DNA from: Oleispirillum naphthae
GTDB lineage: Bacteria; Pseudomonadota; Alphaproteobacteria; Rhodospirillales; Rhodospirillaceae
Length of the DNA: 64,000 nt
Direction: 5' to 3'
Assembly (NCBI GenBank): GCA_027864655.1
Contig: JAQAZG010000006.1
Location: forward strand, 1-64,000
The position numbers were made by a program, and so were the translations under genes. Positions 40,327 to 49,567 of the stretch are shown piece by piece (the stretch's first letter is position 1; every line of letters begins with the position of its first letter). Below the pieces are notes generated by a model that was not told the DNA's origin, made no database searches, and worked only from the letters and a program-made list of their open reading frames with translations.

Positions 40327-41669
40327 CGGGTGCCGCTTTCGTCGGTGGATTTCTTCTCGGCGCGCAGCCGGTTCCAGTAGGCGAGACGCTTGGATATCTC
40401 GCGCTCGAAGCCGCGCTCGACCGGGTGGTAGAAGGTCTCCCGCTCCATGCCCTCGGGGAAGTAGTTCTGCCCGGAGAAGCCCTCGGCGGTGTCGGGGTCG
40501 TACTGGTAGCCCGCGCTGTAGCCGAGCTCCTGCATCATCTTGGTCGGCGCGTTGAGGATGTGCATCGGCGGCGCCAGCGAGCCGGTGCGCTTCGCCGCGC
40601 GCTTCGCCGCGCCGTGCGCCTTGTACGCGCCCACCGACTTCGGCGCGGTGCCGAGGTAGATGACGAGGTAGGTGAGCGCGAGGTCGCCCTCCGGCGAGCC
40701 GAGGCGGTCGTAGGTCTCCCACGCCGAAATCGCCTGGGCGAGCGCCCCGGGATCGGCCAGGCCCACGTCCTCGACGGCGAAGCGCGTCAGGCGGCGCAGG
40801 ATGTAGGCCGGGTCCTCGCCGCCGTCCAGCATGCGCGCCAGCCAATAGAGCGCGGCATCGGTGTCGGAGCCGCGCAGCGACTTGTGCAGCGCGGAGATCA
40901 GGTTGTAGTGCCCCTCCCCCGCCTTGTCGAACACCGGGGCGCGGCGCTGCACCACGCGGGCGAGGTCCGCGGGTGCGAACACCTCCCCCTCCCCGGCCAT
41001 GCCGGTCACCGTCTCCACCATGTTCAGCAGCATCCGCCCGTCGCCGTCGGCCATCGCCTTCAGCGCCTCGCGCGCCGCGGCGTCGAGCGGCAGCGCGCGG
41101 CCGAGGTCCGCCTCGGCGCGGGCGAGCAGCGCCTCCAGCGCCGCATCGTCCAGGCGCTTCAGCACGATCACCTGGCAACGCGACATCAACGCCGCGTTCA
41201 ATTCGAAAGACGGGTTCTCGGTGGTCGCCCCGACCAGCACCACGGTGCCGTCCTCCACATAGGGGAGGAAACCGTCCTGCTGCGCCTTGTTGAAACGGTG
41301 GATCTCATCGACGAACAGCAGCGTGCCGCGGCCAGTGGCCTTGCGCTGCTGCTTCGCCTCCTCGAACACCTTGCGCAGGTCGGCGACGCCGGAGAACACC
41401 GCCGAAAGCGGCCGGAACGCCAGATCGGTGCGCGCCGCCAGGGCGCGCGCCAGCGTCGTCTTGCCGCAGCCGGGCGGCCCCCACAGAATCAGCGACGGCA
41501 CCCGCCCCTGCGCCAACTGGCGCGACAGCGGCCCATCCGCCCCGAGCACGTGGTCCTGGCCGAGAATCCCCTCCACCTCCGCCGGACGCAGACGGTCGGC
41601 CAAAGGATGCGGCGCAGCGCGCCCCGCCTTCGGCTTCTTCTCGTCCCGGTCGAACAACTCGTCGCTCAT
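40323..41669 (-). CDS. rarA: Replication-associated recombination protein A (AAA+ ATPase, MgsA)
   Basis: Acts at stalled replication forks with SSB and RecA. The 448-residue protein shows HPLADRLRPAEVEGILGQDHV near the start, Walker A GPPGCGKTTLARALA, Walker B LLFVDEIHRFNKAQQD and sensor GATTENPSFELNAALMSRC. The C-terminal tetramerisation domain contains DPAYILRRLTRFAVEDVGLADP. All are normal for RarA. It overlaps rluC by four bases downstream and has repeat copy D immediately upstream. Confidence 0.95.
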   Translation of the reverse strand: MSDELFDRDEKKPKAGRAAPHPLADRLRPAEVEGILGQDHVLGADGPLSRQLAQGRVPSLILWGPPGCGKTTLARALAARTDLAFRPLSAVFSGVADLRKVFEEAKQQRKATGRGTLLFVDEIHRFNKAQQDGFLPYVEDGTVVLVGATTENPSFELNAALMSRCQVIVLKRLDDAALEALLARAEADLGRALPLDAAAREALKAMADGDGRMLLNMVETVTGMAGEGEVFAPADLARVVQRRAPVFDKAGEGHYNLISALHKSLRGSDTDAALYWLARMLDGGEDPAYILRRLTRFAVEDVGLADPGALAQAISAWETYDRLGSPEGDLALTYLVIYLGTAPKSVGAYKAHGAAKRAAKRTGSLAPPMHILNAPTKMMQELGYSAGYQYDPDTAEGFSGQNYFPEGMERETFYHPVERGFEREISKRLAYWNRLRAEKKSTDESGTR

Positions 41670-41690
41670 GGCTCAAAGGCTTTCCTAGAA

Positions 41691-41919
41691 CCAGGCCGGG
41701 GGCGCTGCCCCTGGACCCCGCAAAGGGCCGCGGGCCCTTTGATCCCATAACTTATATACCAAGGAGCCGATCGCTACAGGCAACGATGCTCCTTCTTCTT
41801 TTTTGCGCGAAGCGCCATAAGCCCGTGCGTCCGCCACGGGGGCGTTGTCTGCCGCTACGCGGCGAAAAAACGGTTATGGGAGGCGCGGAGGGACCGAGTC
41901 CCTCCGCAAAGTTTTTGCT
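41691..41919. repeat. Composite palindromic intergenic repeat, copy D
   Basis: Fills the gap between the rarA start and the degP-like stop. The order matches copy A: CCGGGGGCGCTGCCCCTGGACC, then CAAAGGGCCGCGGGCCCTTTG, TCCCATAACTTATATACC, a GCGCGAAGCGC core, GCGGCGAAAAAACGG, TTATGGGA and GGAGGGACCGAGTCCCTCCG, ending AAGTTTTTGC next to the stop. An extra AGGAGCCGATCGCTACAGGC segment (about 41760-41795) containing an AAGGAGC...GCTCCTT stem is inserted relative to copy A. Confidence 0.75.
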
Positions 41920-43347
41920 TTACTGCACCGTCACCGAGAGGCGTTCGCCGTTGCGGTCGATTTCCACCTGCCAGCCGTCGGAGGCGGCGCGCAGCGCCTT
42001 GAGCGTGGCGGCGACGGCCTTCACGCCGTGACGGTTGATCGCGACGATGCGGTCGCCGGGGCGGAAGCCGAGGCGCGCCGCGAGCGAGCCGCGCGCCACC
42101 TTGGTCACCACCACGCCGCCGGTGCCCAGCGGCAGGCCCGCCTCTTCCGCCAGGGCGGGATTGAGGTTGGCGATTTCCGCGCCGGAGAGCGGCAGGCGGC
42201 CGCCGATGGCGGTGGCGTCGCGCGGCGGCGTCTCCGGCGGTTCGATCAGGGTGGCGGCGAGTGCGATGCGGCGGCCCTGGCGCAGCACGGTGAGCGCCGC
42301 CTGGTCGCCCACCGGCACGGTGGCGAGGCGGTAGCGCAGGGCGGCGACGTCCGCGACCTCGCGCCCGTCCACCGCGAGCACGATGTCGCCGGAGCGCAGC
42401 CCCGCGTGCGCCGCCGGGCTGCCGGGGTAGACATCGGCGATGATCGCCCCGAAGGGGTGGTCGAGGCCCAGGCTGTCCGCCATGTCGGCGGAGACGGTAT
42501 CGCCGTTGGCGCCGAACCACGAGCGCACCGCGTGGCCGTGCGCCAGGATGCTGGCGGCCACGGCGCGCACCATCGGGCTGGGGATGGCGAAGCCGATGCC
42601 GATGGAGCCCGCGCCCTCGCCGCGGGAATAGATCGCCGAGTTGATGCCGACGAGGCGGCCCTTCATGTCGATCAGCGCGCCGCCGGAGTTGCCGGGGTTG
42701 ATCGCCGCGTCGGTCTGGATGAAGAAGCCGTAGTCGGCGATGCCCACCGAGGTGCGCGCCAGCGCCGAGACGATGCCCGAGGTGACGGTCTGGTTGAGGC
42801 CGAAGGGGTTGCCGACGGCGAGCACCAGGTCGCCCACGGCGAGCGCGTCCTCCTCGCCGAATTCCAGGTGCGGCAGGGCGTGGCCCTTGGCGTCGATCTT
42901 CAGCACCGCGATGTCGGTGCGCGGGTCGCGGCCGACCAGCACGGCGGGGAACTCGCGGCGGTCGGCGAGCACCACGGTGATCTCGTCCGCGCCGTCCACC
43001 ACGTGGTTGTTGGTGACGATCACCCCGTCGGGACGGATGATCACGCCGGAGCCCAGCGCGCGCTCCACCCGCTCGCGCGGCACCGACTGGCCGAAGCCGA
43101 ACTGGTCGCCGAAGAACTGGCGGAGGAAGGGGTCGTTCATCAGCGGGTTCGCCCGCTGGCGCACCGTCACCACCTTGCGGGTGTAGATGTTGACCACCGC
43201 GGGGGCCGCCGCCTTGACCAGGGGCGCGAAGGAGAGCTGCACCTCCGCCCGGTTGGCCGGGACCGCCCGGTCCTCCGCCTGCGCCGGAGCGGCGAGCGCC
43301 GCCAGCAACAGAACCCCCATCCCCCAGGCGCGCATCGTCCGCATCAT
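41920..43347 (-). CDS. DegP/HtrA-like periplasmic serine protease (Do family)
   Basis: A 475-residue periplasmic protease/chaperone for misfolded envelope proteins. A Sec signal peptide (MRTMRAWGMGVLLLAALAAPAQA) is followed by a trypsin-like domain with the triad His115 (TNNHVVDG), Asp145 (RTDIAVLK) and Ser221 (NPGNSGGAL). Two PDZ domains come next (GAIIADVYPGSPAAHAGLRSG and a second ending GFRPGDRIVAINRHGVK). It could be DegQ or a MucD-type member. The ATG at 43347 has GGAG about ten bases upstream. It lies downstream of the rplQ terminator on the same strand. Confidence 0.93.
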   Translation of the reverse strand: MMRTMRAWGMGVLLLAALAAPAQAEDRAVPANRAEVQLSFAPLVKAAAPAVVNIYTRKVVTVRQRANPLMNDPFLRQFFGDQFGFGQSVPRERVERALGSGVIIRPDGVIVTNNHVVDGADEITVVLADRREFPAVLVGRDPRTDIAVLKIDAKGHALPHLEFGEEDALAVGDLVLAVGNPFGLNQTVTSGIVSALARTSVGIADYGFFIQTDAAINPGNSGGALIDMKGRLVGINSAIYSRGEGAGSIGIGFAIPSPMVRAVAASILAHGHAVRSWFGANGDTVSADMADSLGLDHPFGAIIADVYPGSPAAHAGLRSGDIVLAVDGREVADVAALRYRLATVPVGDQAALTVLRQGRRIALAATLIEPPETPPRDATAIGGRLPLSGAEIANLNPALAEEAGLPLGTGGVVVTKVARGSLAARLGFRPGDRIVAINRHGVKAVAATLKALRAASDGWQVEIDRNGERLSVTVQ

Positions 43348-43379
43348 CCCGTCCGGCTCCTTCTTTCCGTGAAACGACA

Positions 43380-43402
43380 AAGGCGGCCCGGGGGCCGCCT
43401 TC
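43380..43402 (-). terminator. Terminator at the end of the ribosomal alpha operon
   Basis: AAGGCGGCCC pairs with GGGCCGCCTT around a short loop. On the minus strand it is followed by TTTGTCGTTT. It lies 25 bases after the rplQ stop, where the ribosomal cluster should end, and before the protease gene. Confidence 0.75.
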
Positions 43403-43426
43403 GCGATGATCTCGTCGGGGCGGGCT

Positions 43427-43855
43427 TTACGCCTCGGCCGCGGCCTCTTCCTCGTCCGGCATCATGGTCGGACCGGAGTCCAGGCCCTTCGCCGCCGGAT
43501 CGCGATCGACCAGTTCGATGATCGCCATCGGCGCGCAGTCGCCGTACCGGAAGCCGGCCTTCAGCACGCGGGAGTAGCCGCCCTGACGGGTCGCGTAGCG
43601 GTCCTTGAGGACCGAAAACAATTTGGCGACGACCGCCTCGTCGCGCAACTGCGCATAGGCCTGACGGCGGGCGTGCAGGTCGCCGCGCTTGCCCAGCGTG
43701 ATCAGCTTCTCGACGATGGGACGCAGGTCCTTCGCCTTCGGCAGCGTGGTCTTGATCTGCTCGTGCTTCAACAGCGCAGACGCCATGTTGGCGAACATCG
43801 CCTTGCGGTGCGTGCTGGTACGGTTGAGTTTACGGCCGCTCATGCGGTGACGCAT
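43427..43855 (-). CDS. rplQ: 50S ribosomal protein L17
   Basis: Large-subunit protein located near the tunnel exit. The 142-residue product starts [20 protein letters not shown], the family hallmark, and has [20 protein letters not shown]. The acidic Glu/Ala-rich tail (EEEAAAEA) is a common alphaproteobacterial extension. It is the last gene of the cluster, 132 bases after rpoA, and is followed by a hairpin terminator. Confidence 0.97.
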   Translation of the reverse strand: MRHRMSGRKLNRTSTHRKAMFANMASALLKHEQIKTTLPKAKDLRPIVEKLITLGKRGDLHARRQAYAQLRDEAVVAKLFSVLKDRYATRQGGYSRVLKAGFRYGDCAPMAIIELVDRDPAAKGLDSGPTMMPDEEEAAAEA

Positions 43856-43987
43856 TCCATCCTCCTCAAAGCTGTCGGCTCGCGCACGAGACCGATGACG
43901 TTCGCGACACCGCCGCGGGGCATGCCCCGGGGACGGCGCGCCGGGCTCCCCATGAGCCCATTCTCACCCGCGAAGGCCGGCAGCGCC

Positions 43988-45016
43988 TCAGTACGGCTCT
44001 TCCAGCTTCTTCGCCAGTTCCTCGATGTTCTCCGGCGGCCAGTTCGGAATGTCCATGCCGAGGTGCAGGCCCATGGAGGCCAGAACTTCCTTGATCTCGT
44101 TCAAGGACTTGCGGCCGAAGTTCGGGGTCCGCAGCATCTCGGTCTCGGTCTTCTGGACGAGGTCGCCGATATAGATGATGTTGTCGTTCTTCAGGCAATT
44201 GGCGGAGCGCACCGAAAGCTCGAGCTCGTCCACCTTGCGCAGCAGGTTCTTGTTGAACGGCAGCTCGTCGGCCTTCTCGGCTTCCGGCTGGCTCTGCGGC
44301 TCCTCGAAATTGACGAACAGCTGCATCTGGTCCTGGACGATGCGCGCGGCCAGAGCCACCGCGTCTTCCGGGGTCACCGTGCCGTCGGTGACGATGTTCA
44401 TGATCAGCTTGTCGTAGTCGGTGACCTGGCCGACGCGGGTGTTCTCCACCTCGTAGGCGACCTTCAAGACCGGCGAGAAGATCGCGTCCACCGGGATCAG
44501 CCCGATCGGGCAATCCTCGGGGCGGTTCATCGCCGCCGCCACGTAGCCCTTGCCGGTGTTGACGGTGAATTCGCAGTTGAACGCCGCGCCCTCGTCCAGC
44601 GTGCAGAGCACGATGTCGGGGTTGAGAATCTCGATGTCGGAGCCCGCCTCGATCATCCCGGCGGTGACCACGCCCGGACCCACCTTCTTCAGCGCCATGC
44701 GCTTCGGGCCTTCGGCATGCATGCGCAGCGCGATGTTCTTGACGTTGAGGATGATATCGGTGACGTCCTCGCGCACGCCCGGCACCGAGGAGAATTCGTG
44801 CAGCACGTTCTCGATCTGGATCGCGGTCACTGCGGCGCCCTGCAGCGACGAGAGCAGAACGCGGCGCAGCGCGTTGCCCACGGTCATGCCGAAACCGCGC
44901 TCCAAAGGCTCGGCGATGATCTTCGCAACCCGCGTCGGATCGTCACCCGGCTCGATGGTCAGCTTGTTCGGTTTGATCAATTCCTGCCAATTCTTCTGAA
45001 TCACGGGGTGCCTCAT
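43988..45016 (-). CDS. rpoA: DNA-directed RNA polymerase alpha subunit
   Basis: Alpha subunit that dimerises to nucleate RNA polymerase and contacts UP elements and activators. The 342-residue protein has the N-terminal dimer domain ([21 protein letters not shown]), an acidic linker near residue 240, and the C-terminal domain with the [20 protein letters not shown] and [20 protein letters not shown] helices that bind DNA. Length is normal. It follows rpsK by 93 bases and precedes rplQ. Confidence 0.98.
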   Translation of the reverse strand: MRHPVIQKNWQELIKPNKLTIEPGDDPTRVAKIIAEPLERGFGMTVGNALRRVLLSSLQGAAVTAIQIENVLHEFSSVPGVREDVTDIILNVKNIALRMHAEGPKRMALKKVGPGVVTAGMIEAGSDIEILNPDIVLCTLDEGAAFNCEFTVNTGKGYVAAAMNRPEDCPIGLIPVDAIFSPVLKVAYEVENTRVGQVTDYDKLIMNIVTDGTVTPEDAVALAARIVQDQMQLFVNFEEPQSQPEAEKADELPFNKNLLRKVDELELSVRSANCLKNDNIIYIGDLVQKTETEMLRTPNFGRKSLNEIKEVLASMGLHLGMDIPNWPPENIEELAKKLEEPY

Positions 45017-45109
45017 CAGACAGAGGGGGAGATTTCATCCCCAAAGACGAACAGGTGAAGCGACGGATTCCCGCCTGGGAAGCCGTCGCCTCATCCCGGA
45101 TAAGCCGAA

Positions 45110-45502
45110 TTACACGCGCCGACGCTTGCGCGGACGGCAACCGTTGTGCGGAATCGGGGTGACATCGCGGATCGCGGTGATGGTGAAGCCCACCGCCTGC
45201 AACGCGCGCAGCGCCGACTCACGCCCGGAACCCGGACCCTTGACCTCGACCTCGAGGGTCTTCATGCCGTGGTCCATGGCCTTCTTGCCGGCGTCTTCGG
45301 CGGCCATCTGCGCCGCATACGGCGTGGACTTGCGGGAACCCTTGAAGCCCATGGTGCCCGACGACGACCAGGAGATCGCATTCCCCTGCGCATCGGTGAT
45401 GGTCACCATGGTGTTGTTGAACGACGCGTTGACGTGCGCGACGCCGGAAACGATATTCTTGCGTTCGCGACGACGCGGACGCGCGGCAGCTGTCTTAGCC
45501 AT
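45110..45502 (-). CDS. rpsK: 30S ribosomal protein S11
   Basis: Platform protein of the small subunit. The 130-residue product contains [20 protein letters not shown], a [20 protein letters not shown] segment and the terminal [18 protein letters not shown], all family signatures. It follows rpsM by 14 bases. In many bacteria rpsD lies between this gene and rpoA; it is absent here, as in other alphaproteobacteria. Confidence 0.97.
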   Translation of the reverse strand: MAKTAAARPRRRERKNIVSGVAHVNASFNNTMVTITDAQGNAISWSSSGTMGFKGSRKSTPYAAQMAAEDAGKKAMDHGMKTLEVEVKGPGSGRESALRALQAVGFTITAIRDVTPIPHNGCRPRKRRRV

Positions 45503-45516
45503 GTGCCATCAGCCCC

Positions 45517-45885
45517 TTATTTCTTCTTGCCAGCGATCGGTTTAGCCGGGCCCTTGCGGGTGCGCGCGTTGGTATGCGTGCGCTGTCCGCGAACAGGGAG
45601 GCCGCGGCGATGACGCAACCCGCGGTAGCACTTGAGGTCCATCAGCCGCTTGATATTCATCGTCGTTTCACGACGAAGGTCGCCCTCGACGGTGTAGTCA
45701 CTGTCGATGACCTCGCGGATGCGCAGCACTTCCTCGTCGGAAAGCTGATTCATCCGCCGTTCGTCGCCGATGCCGACCTTGCCGCAGATCTCCTTGGCCA
45801 TCTTCGGACCGATGCCGTAGATGTAGGTCAAGGCGATCAAAACGCGCTTGTTGGTCGGGATATTAACGCCTGCAATACGCGCCAA
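45517..45885 (-). CDS. rpsM: 30S ribosomal protein S13
   Basis: Head protein of the small subunit that contacts the large subunit and P-site tRNA. The 122-residue product starts [20 protein letters not shown] and ends with the usual basic tail containing [19 protein letters not shown]. It has its own strong promoter at 45951-45978 and is the first gene of the alpha operon (rpsM-rpsK-rpoA-rplQ). Confidence 0.97.
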   Translation of the reverse strand: MARIAGVNIPTNKRVLIALTYIYGIGPKMAKEICGKVGIGDERRMNQLSDEEVLRIREVIDSDYTVEGDLRRETTMNIKRLMDLKCYRGLRHRRGLPVRGQRTHTNARTRKGPAKPIAGKKK

Positions 45886-45950
45886 TGCCGCTTCTCCCTA
45901 GCACTTGCCTTTGGTGCCGCCTGATTTCGCGGAAAAACCGAAGTCGCGGG

Positions 45951-45978
45951 ATTATACGAAGAACTTTTCCCGAGTCAA
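45951..45978 (-). promoter_or_regulatory. Strong sigma-70-type promoter upstream of rpsM
   Basis: On the minus strand TTGACT (45973-45978) and a perfect TATAAT (45951-45956) are 16 bases apart. Transcription would start near 45944, giving a 59-base leader before rpsM, long enough to hold a control element. It lies in the 137-base gap after adk, whose stop codon itself sits in a perfect palindrome GGCCGGTT-AG-AACCGGCC. Confidence 0.75.
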
Positions 45979-46022
45979 CGGCTTCCCTTGAGGGCACCGG
46001 ATAATAATTCCCACGGCCGGTT

Positions 46023-46679
46023 CTAACCGGCCACTGTCTCCACCAACTGCCGCGTCACGTCTTCGATCGGTGCAGCGCCATCGATGGTCTTCAACAGGCC
46101 GCGCTGTTCGTAGTAAGGCAGCAGCGGCGCCGTCTGGTCGTGATACGCCTGCAAGCGCGTCGCCACGGTTTCCGCGGTGTCGTCCTTGCGGCGGATGAAT
46201 TCGGTCGAGCCGCAGACGTCGCAGACGCCCTCGACTTTCGGCTTCTGGAACGTGTCGTGGTATCCCGCGCCGCACTTGGCGCACGAATACCGCCCGGTGA
46301 TGCGTTCGACGATCATCGCATCGGGAACACGCACCTCGATCACCGCATCCAGCGAAAGCTCACGCTCCGCAAGCATCGCATCCAACGCTTCCGCCTGCGG
46401 AATGGTACGCGGAAAACCGTCGAGAATGAAGCCTTTCACGCAATCCGGCTCGGCAATCCGCGCGGCGATCACCCCCACCATCACGGCGTCGGGGACCAGC
46501 GCCCCCGCCTCCATGATCTTCTGGGCGGTCTTGCCGATCTCGGTGCCCGCCTTGACCGCGGCGCGCAACATGTCGCCGGTCGAAAGCTGCACGATGCCGA
46601 AGGTATCCTGCAGGATCCGCGCCTGGGTGCCCTTGCCCCCGCCGGGCGGCCCCATCAGGATGATCCGTTTGCCTTTCAT
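46023..46679 (-). CDS. adk: Adenylate kinase
   Basis: Catalyses ATP + AMP to 2 ADP. The 218-residue protein has the P-loop GPPGGGKGTQA, the AMP-site segment QLSTGDMLRAAV and FILDGFPRTIPQAEALD. The LID domain carries four zinc-type cysteines (CAKCGAGYH and CDVCGSTEF), typical of the long zinc-containing form. The ATG at 46679 has AGGG at seven bases; the ATG two codons earlier is too close to it. It follows secY by 62 bases, the common bacterial order. Confidence 0.96.
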   Translation of the reverse strand: MKGKRIILMGPPGGGKGTQARILQDTFGIVQLSTGDMLRAAVKAGTEIGKTAQKIMEAGALVPDAVMVGVIAARIAEPDCVKGFILDGFPRTIPQAEALDAMLAERELSLDAVIEVRVPDAMIVERITGRYSCAKCGAGYHDTFQKPKVEGVCDVCGSTEFIRRKDDTAETVATRLQAYHDQTAPLLPYYEQRGLLKTIDGAAPIEDVTRQLVETVAG

Positions 46680-46741
46680 CTCCATTCCCTATACTCGCCC
46701 GCCGTGCGGGAGCCCCCTTGCCTACGCCCTGCCCGCCCAAG

Positions 46742-48100
46742 TTACCGGCGGCGGCCGCTGCGGTTGTTCAAGCGGCTTTTCTTGATCAGACCCTCGTACT
46801 GGTGTGCCAAGAGATGCGACTGCACCTGCGTCACCGTATCCAGCGTCACCGACACCACGATGAGCAGCGAGGTGCCGCCGAAGTAGAACGGCAGGCCCCA
46901 CTTGAACATCAGCAGTTCCGGCAACAGCGTCACCAGCACCAGGTAGGCCGCGCCGACCGCGGTGAGGCGGTTCAGCACGAAACGCAGGTAGTCCGCGGTG
47001 TTCTTGCCGGGGCGGATGCCGGGCACGAAGCCGCCGCCCTTCTTCAGGTTGTCGGCGGTCTCGTCCGGGTTGAACACCACCGTGGTATAGAAGAACGCGA
47101 AAAACACCACCAGCGACGAGAACGCGATCATGTAGACCGGGTTGCCGCGCGAAAACATCGCGAGGATCGGGCGGATCCATTCCGGCATGTTGGCCCCCGC
47201 CATCTGCGCGTAGGTGACCGGCAGGCCCATCAGCGCGGAGGCGAAGATCGGCGGAATCACGCCCGAGGTGTTGATCTTGAGCGGCATGTGCTGGGTGTCG
47301 CCGCCGGTCATCCGCGTCGCCGAGACCTGGCGCTTCGGATACTGGATGAGCACCTTGCGCTGCGCGCGCTCCACATAGACGATGCCCGCGATCACCGCCA
47401 GCGCCATCGCCAGAAAACCGACGATGACGAAGGCGGGCAGAGCGCCGGTCTTGCCGAGTTCCAGGGTGTGCGCCAACGCCGCGGGAATGCCCGCGACGAT
47501 ACCGGCGAAGATGATGAGAGAAATGCCGTTGCCGATGCCGCGCTGGGTGATCTGCTCGCCCAGCCACATCAGGAACATCGTGCCGCCCACCAGGGTCGTC
47601 ACGGTGACGGCGCGGAAGAACATGCCCGGCTCCATCACCGGCGAGACGCCGCCTGCGGTCACCATGTTCTCCAAGCCGGTCGCAATGCCGTAGCCTTGCG
47701 CCGCGGCGAGCACCACGGTGAGGTAGCGCGTCCACTGGTTGATCTTCTTGCGGCCGGCCTCGCCTTCCTTCTTCATCGCCGCCACGGTCTCGGAGGCGAC
47801 GCCCATCAACTGCATGATGATCGAGGCCGAGATGTAGGGCATGATGCCGAGCGCGAGGATCGACATGCGCTTCAGCGCGCCGCCGGCGAACATGTCGAAG
47901 TTGCCGAGAATGCCGCCGCCGTGCTGCTGGAACACCTGCGACAGCACCGTCGCGTCGATGCCGGGCACCGGCACCCAGGTGCCGAGACGGTAGATCACCA
48001 GAACGAACAGCGTGAACCAGATGCGGTTCTTGAGCTCCGTCGCCTTCGACAGAGCGTCCCAGCTCATACTCGAGGCGAGTTGTTCGGCAGCGGACGCCAT
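46742..48100 (-). CDS. secY: Protein translocase subunit SecY
   Basis: Central channel of the SecYEG translocon. The 452-residue protein has ten membrane helices, the plug region after helix 1 (VPVPGIDATVLS), the lateral-gate segment ALGIMPYISASIIMQLM, GIGNGISLIIFAGIVAG in helix 5 and the cytoplasmic loop KYAL-like YPKRQVSATRMTGGDTQHMP. The ATG at 48100 follows GAGG; a TTG two codons earlier is possible. A strong terminator separates it from rplO, so its transcription needs read-through or a promoter I could not identify. Confidence 0.97.
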   Translation of the reverse strand: MASAAEQLASSMSWDALSKATELKNRIWFTLFVLVIYRLGTWVPVPGIDATVLSQVFQQHGGGILGNFDMFAGGALKRMSILALGIMPYISASIIMQLMGVASETVAAMKKEGEAGRKKINQWTRYLTVVLAAAQGYGIATGLENMVTAGGVSPVMEPGMFFRAVTVTTLVGGTMFLMWLGEQITQRGIGNGISLIIFAGIVAGIPAALAHTLELGKTGALPAFVIVGFLAMALAVIAGIVYVERAQRKVLIQYPKRQVSATRMTGGDTQHMPLKINTSGVIPPIFASALMGLPVTYAQMAGANMPEWIRPILAMFSRGNPVYMIAFSSLVVFFAFFYTTVVFNPDETADNLKKGGGFVPGIRPGKNTADYLRFVLNRLTAVGAAYLVLVTLLPELLMFKWGLPFYFGGTSLLIVVSVTLDTVTQVQSHLLAHQYEGLIKKSRLNNRSGRRR

Positions 48101-48208
48101 GGGCAAAAACCTCGGTTGCGAAAGCCATCAAATCCACCGCGGAACGGCCCGATGCGGCCTGCGGCGGAAAAACGGGGAAAACCAAACGGCGCGGACGGGC
48201 CGCGGAGG

Positions 48209-48248
48209 AAAAAGGGGACCGGCGCGGACGCATGCCGCGCCGGTCCCC
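48209..48248 (-). terminator. Strong intrinsic terminator between rplO and secY
   Basis: On the minus strand a perfect 14-base-pair stem, GGGGACCGGCGCGG pairing with CCGCGCCGGTCCCC around a seven-base loop, is followed immediately by TTTTT (48209-48213). It begins nine bases after the rplO stop. By all the usual criteria it is a rho-independent terminator, in the middle of the spc operon. Confidence 0.9.
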
Positions 48249-48257
48249 GCGTTCTGA

Positions 48258-48752
48258 TCAGGCCTTGGCCGGAGCCTCGGCCGGGGCCGGGGCCGGAGCC
48301 AGCACGGTGACCGCGCCGCCCGCCTTCTCGACGGAGGCGATGGCGCCCGGGGTGGCGCCCACCACCTCGATCGTCACCTTGGCGGAAAGTTCGCCGGTGC
48401 CGATCAGGCGGATGCCCGCCAGAGGCTTGTGGATCACGCCCGCGGCCTTCAGCGCCTCGGCGTTCAGCGTCTGGGCGAGATCGAGCTTGCCGCCGTCGAT
48501 CGCCTGCTGCAGGCGGGCGATCGTCAGCTCGGCGAACTCGACGCGGTTCGGGTTCTTGAAGCCGCGCTTCGGCAGGCGGCGGTAGATCGGCATCTGCCCG
48601 CCTTCGAAACCGTTGATCGAGACGCCGGTGCGAGACTTCTGGCCCTTGACGCCGCGGCCGCCGGTCTTGCCCTTGGTGCAGCCGATGCCGCGGCCCACCC
48701 GGGTACGGACCTTGCGGGCCCCGGCGTTGTCGGCAATCTGGTTGAGTTTCAT
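48258..48752 (-). CDS. rplO: 50S ribosomal protein L15
   Basis: Late-assembly protein binding 23S rRNA. The 164-residue product starts [20 protein letters not shown] and contains [20 protein letters not shown] and YRRLPKRGF, which identify it. The C-terminus has an unusual Ala/Pro/Glu tail ([13 protein letters not shown]). It is followed by the terminator at 48209-48248. Confidence 0.97.
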   Translation of the reverse strand: MKLNQIADNAGARKVRTRVGRGIGCTKGKTGGRGVKGQKSRTGVSINGFEGGQMPIYRRLPKRGFKNPNRVEFAELTIARLQQAIDGGKLDLAQTLNAEALKAAGVIHKPLAGIRLIGTGELSAKVTIEVVGATPGAIASVEKAGGAVTVLAPAPAPAEAPAKA

Positions 48753-48779
48753 CGCTCTATGACCTTCCTATGCGTCCGC

Positions 48780-48965
48780 TTATTCGTCCGCCACCTTCAC
48801 GAGGTGGGCGACCTTGTTGATCATACCGCGCACCGAGGGAGTGTCCTCCAGCTCGCGGGTGCGGTGCATCTTGTTCAGCCCGAGGCCGACCAGCGTCGCC
48901 CGTTGGTCGGACTTGCGGCCGATCGGGCTGCCGGTCTGGGTGACCTTGATCGTCTTGGCGGCCAT
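48780..48965 (-). CDS. rpmD: 50S ribosomal protein L30
   Basis: A 61-residue large-subunit protein. [20 protein letters not shown], then [20 protein letters not shown] and [14 protein letters not shown] are family signatures. Gap to rpsE is six bases and to rplO 27 bases. Confidence 0.96.
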   Translation of the reverse strand: MAAKTIKVTQTGSPIGRKSDQRATLVGLGLNKMHRTRELEDTPSVRGMINKVAHLVKVADE

Positions 48966-48971
48966 CGCTTC

Positions 48972-49553
48972 TTACTCCTTCACCGCGGCGGCGCCGTCGC
49001 GGCGCCCGACGATGTCGCCGACCTTCTTGCCGCGCTTGTTCGCCACCATGCGGGGCGAATTCAAGAGCGAAAGGGCGTCGAACGTCGCCTTGATCATGTT
49101 GTGCGCGTTGGCCGAGCCGGTGGACTTGGCCACCACGTCCTGCACGCCCATGGTCTCGAAGATCGCGCGCATCGGGCCGCCCGCGATGATCCCGGTGCCG
49201 GGTTCGGCGGTGCGCAGAATCACGCGGCCGGCGCCGAAGTGGCCCTGGATGTCGTGATGCAGCGTCCGGCCCTCGCGCAGCGGCACGCGGATCATGTTGC
49301 GCTTCGCCTGGTCGGTGGCCTTGCGGATCGCCTCCGGCACTTCGCGCGCCTTGCCGGTGCCGTAGCCGACACGGCCCTTCTGGTCGCCGACGACGACGAG
49401 CGCGGCGAACGAGAAACGCCGGCCGCCCTTCACCACCTTGGCGACGCGGTTGATGTGCACCAGCTTATCGATGAAATCGTCCTCGCGGTCACGCTCCCTC
49501 TCGGGACCGTTTCCCTTCTGCGGACGACGTTCGGAATTCGGATTACGAGCCAT
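48972..49553 (-). CDS. rpsE: 30S ribosomal protein S5
   Basis: Accuracy-related small-subunit protein. The 193-residue product has a charged N-terminal extension ([17 protein letters not shown]), the double-stranded RNA-binding domain with [19 protein letters not shown] and [14 protein letters not shown], and the C-terminal GPGAGVIAG-like block [19 protein letters not shown]. It lies between rplR (14 bases) and rpmD (6 bases). Confidence 0.97.
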   Translation of the reverse strand: MARNPNSERRPQKGNGPERERDREDDFIDKLVHINRVAKVVKGGRRFSFAALVVVGDQKGRVGYGTGKAREVPEAIRKATDQAKRNMIRVPLREGRTLHHDIQGHFGAGRVILRTAEPGTGIIAGGPMRAIFETMGVQDVVAKSTGSANAHNMIKATFDALSLLNSPRMVANKRGKKVGDIVGRRDGAAAVKE

Positions 49554-49567
49554 ACTTCTTCATCCCC

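Noticed and set aside
39310..41178. RluC with a 280-codon N-terminal extension
   Set aside because: The extension is an off-frame reading of rarA; the ATGA overlap gives a normal RluC start.
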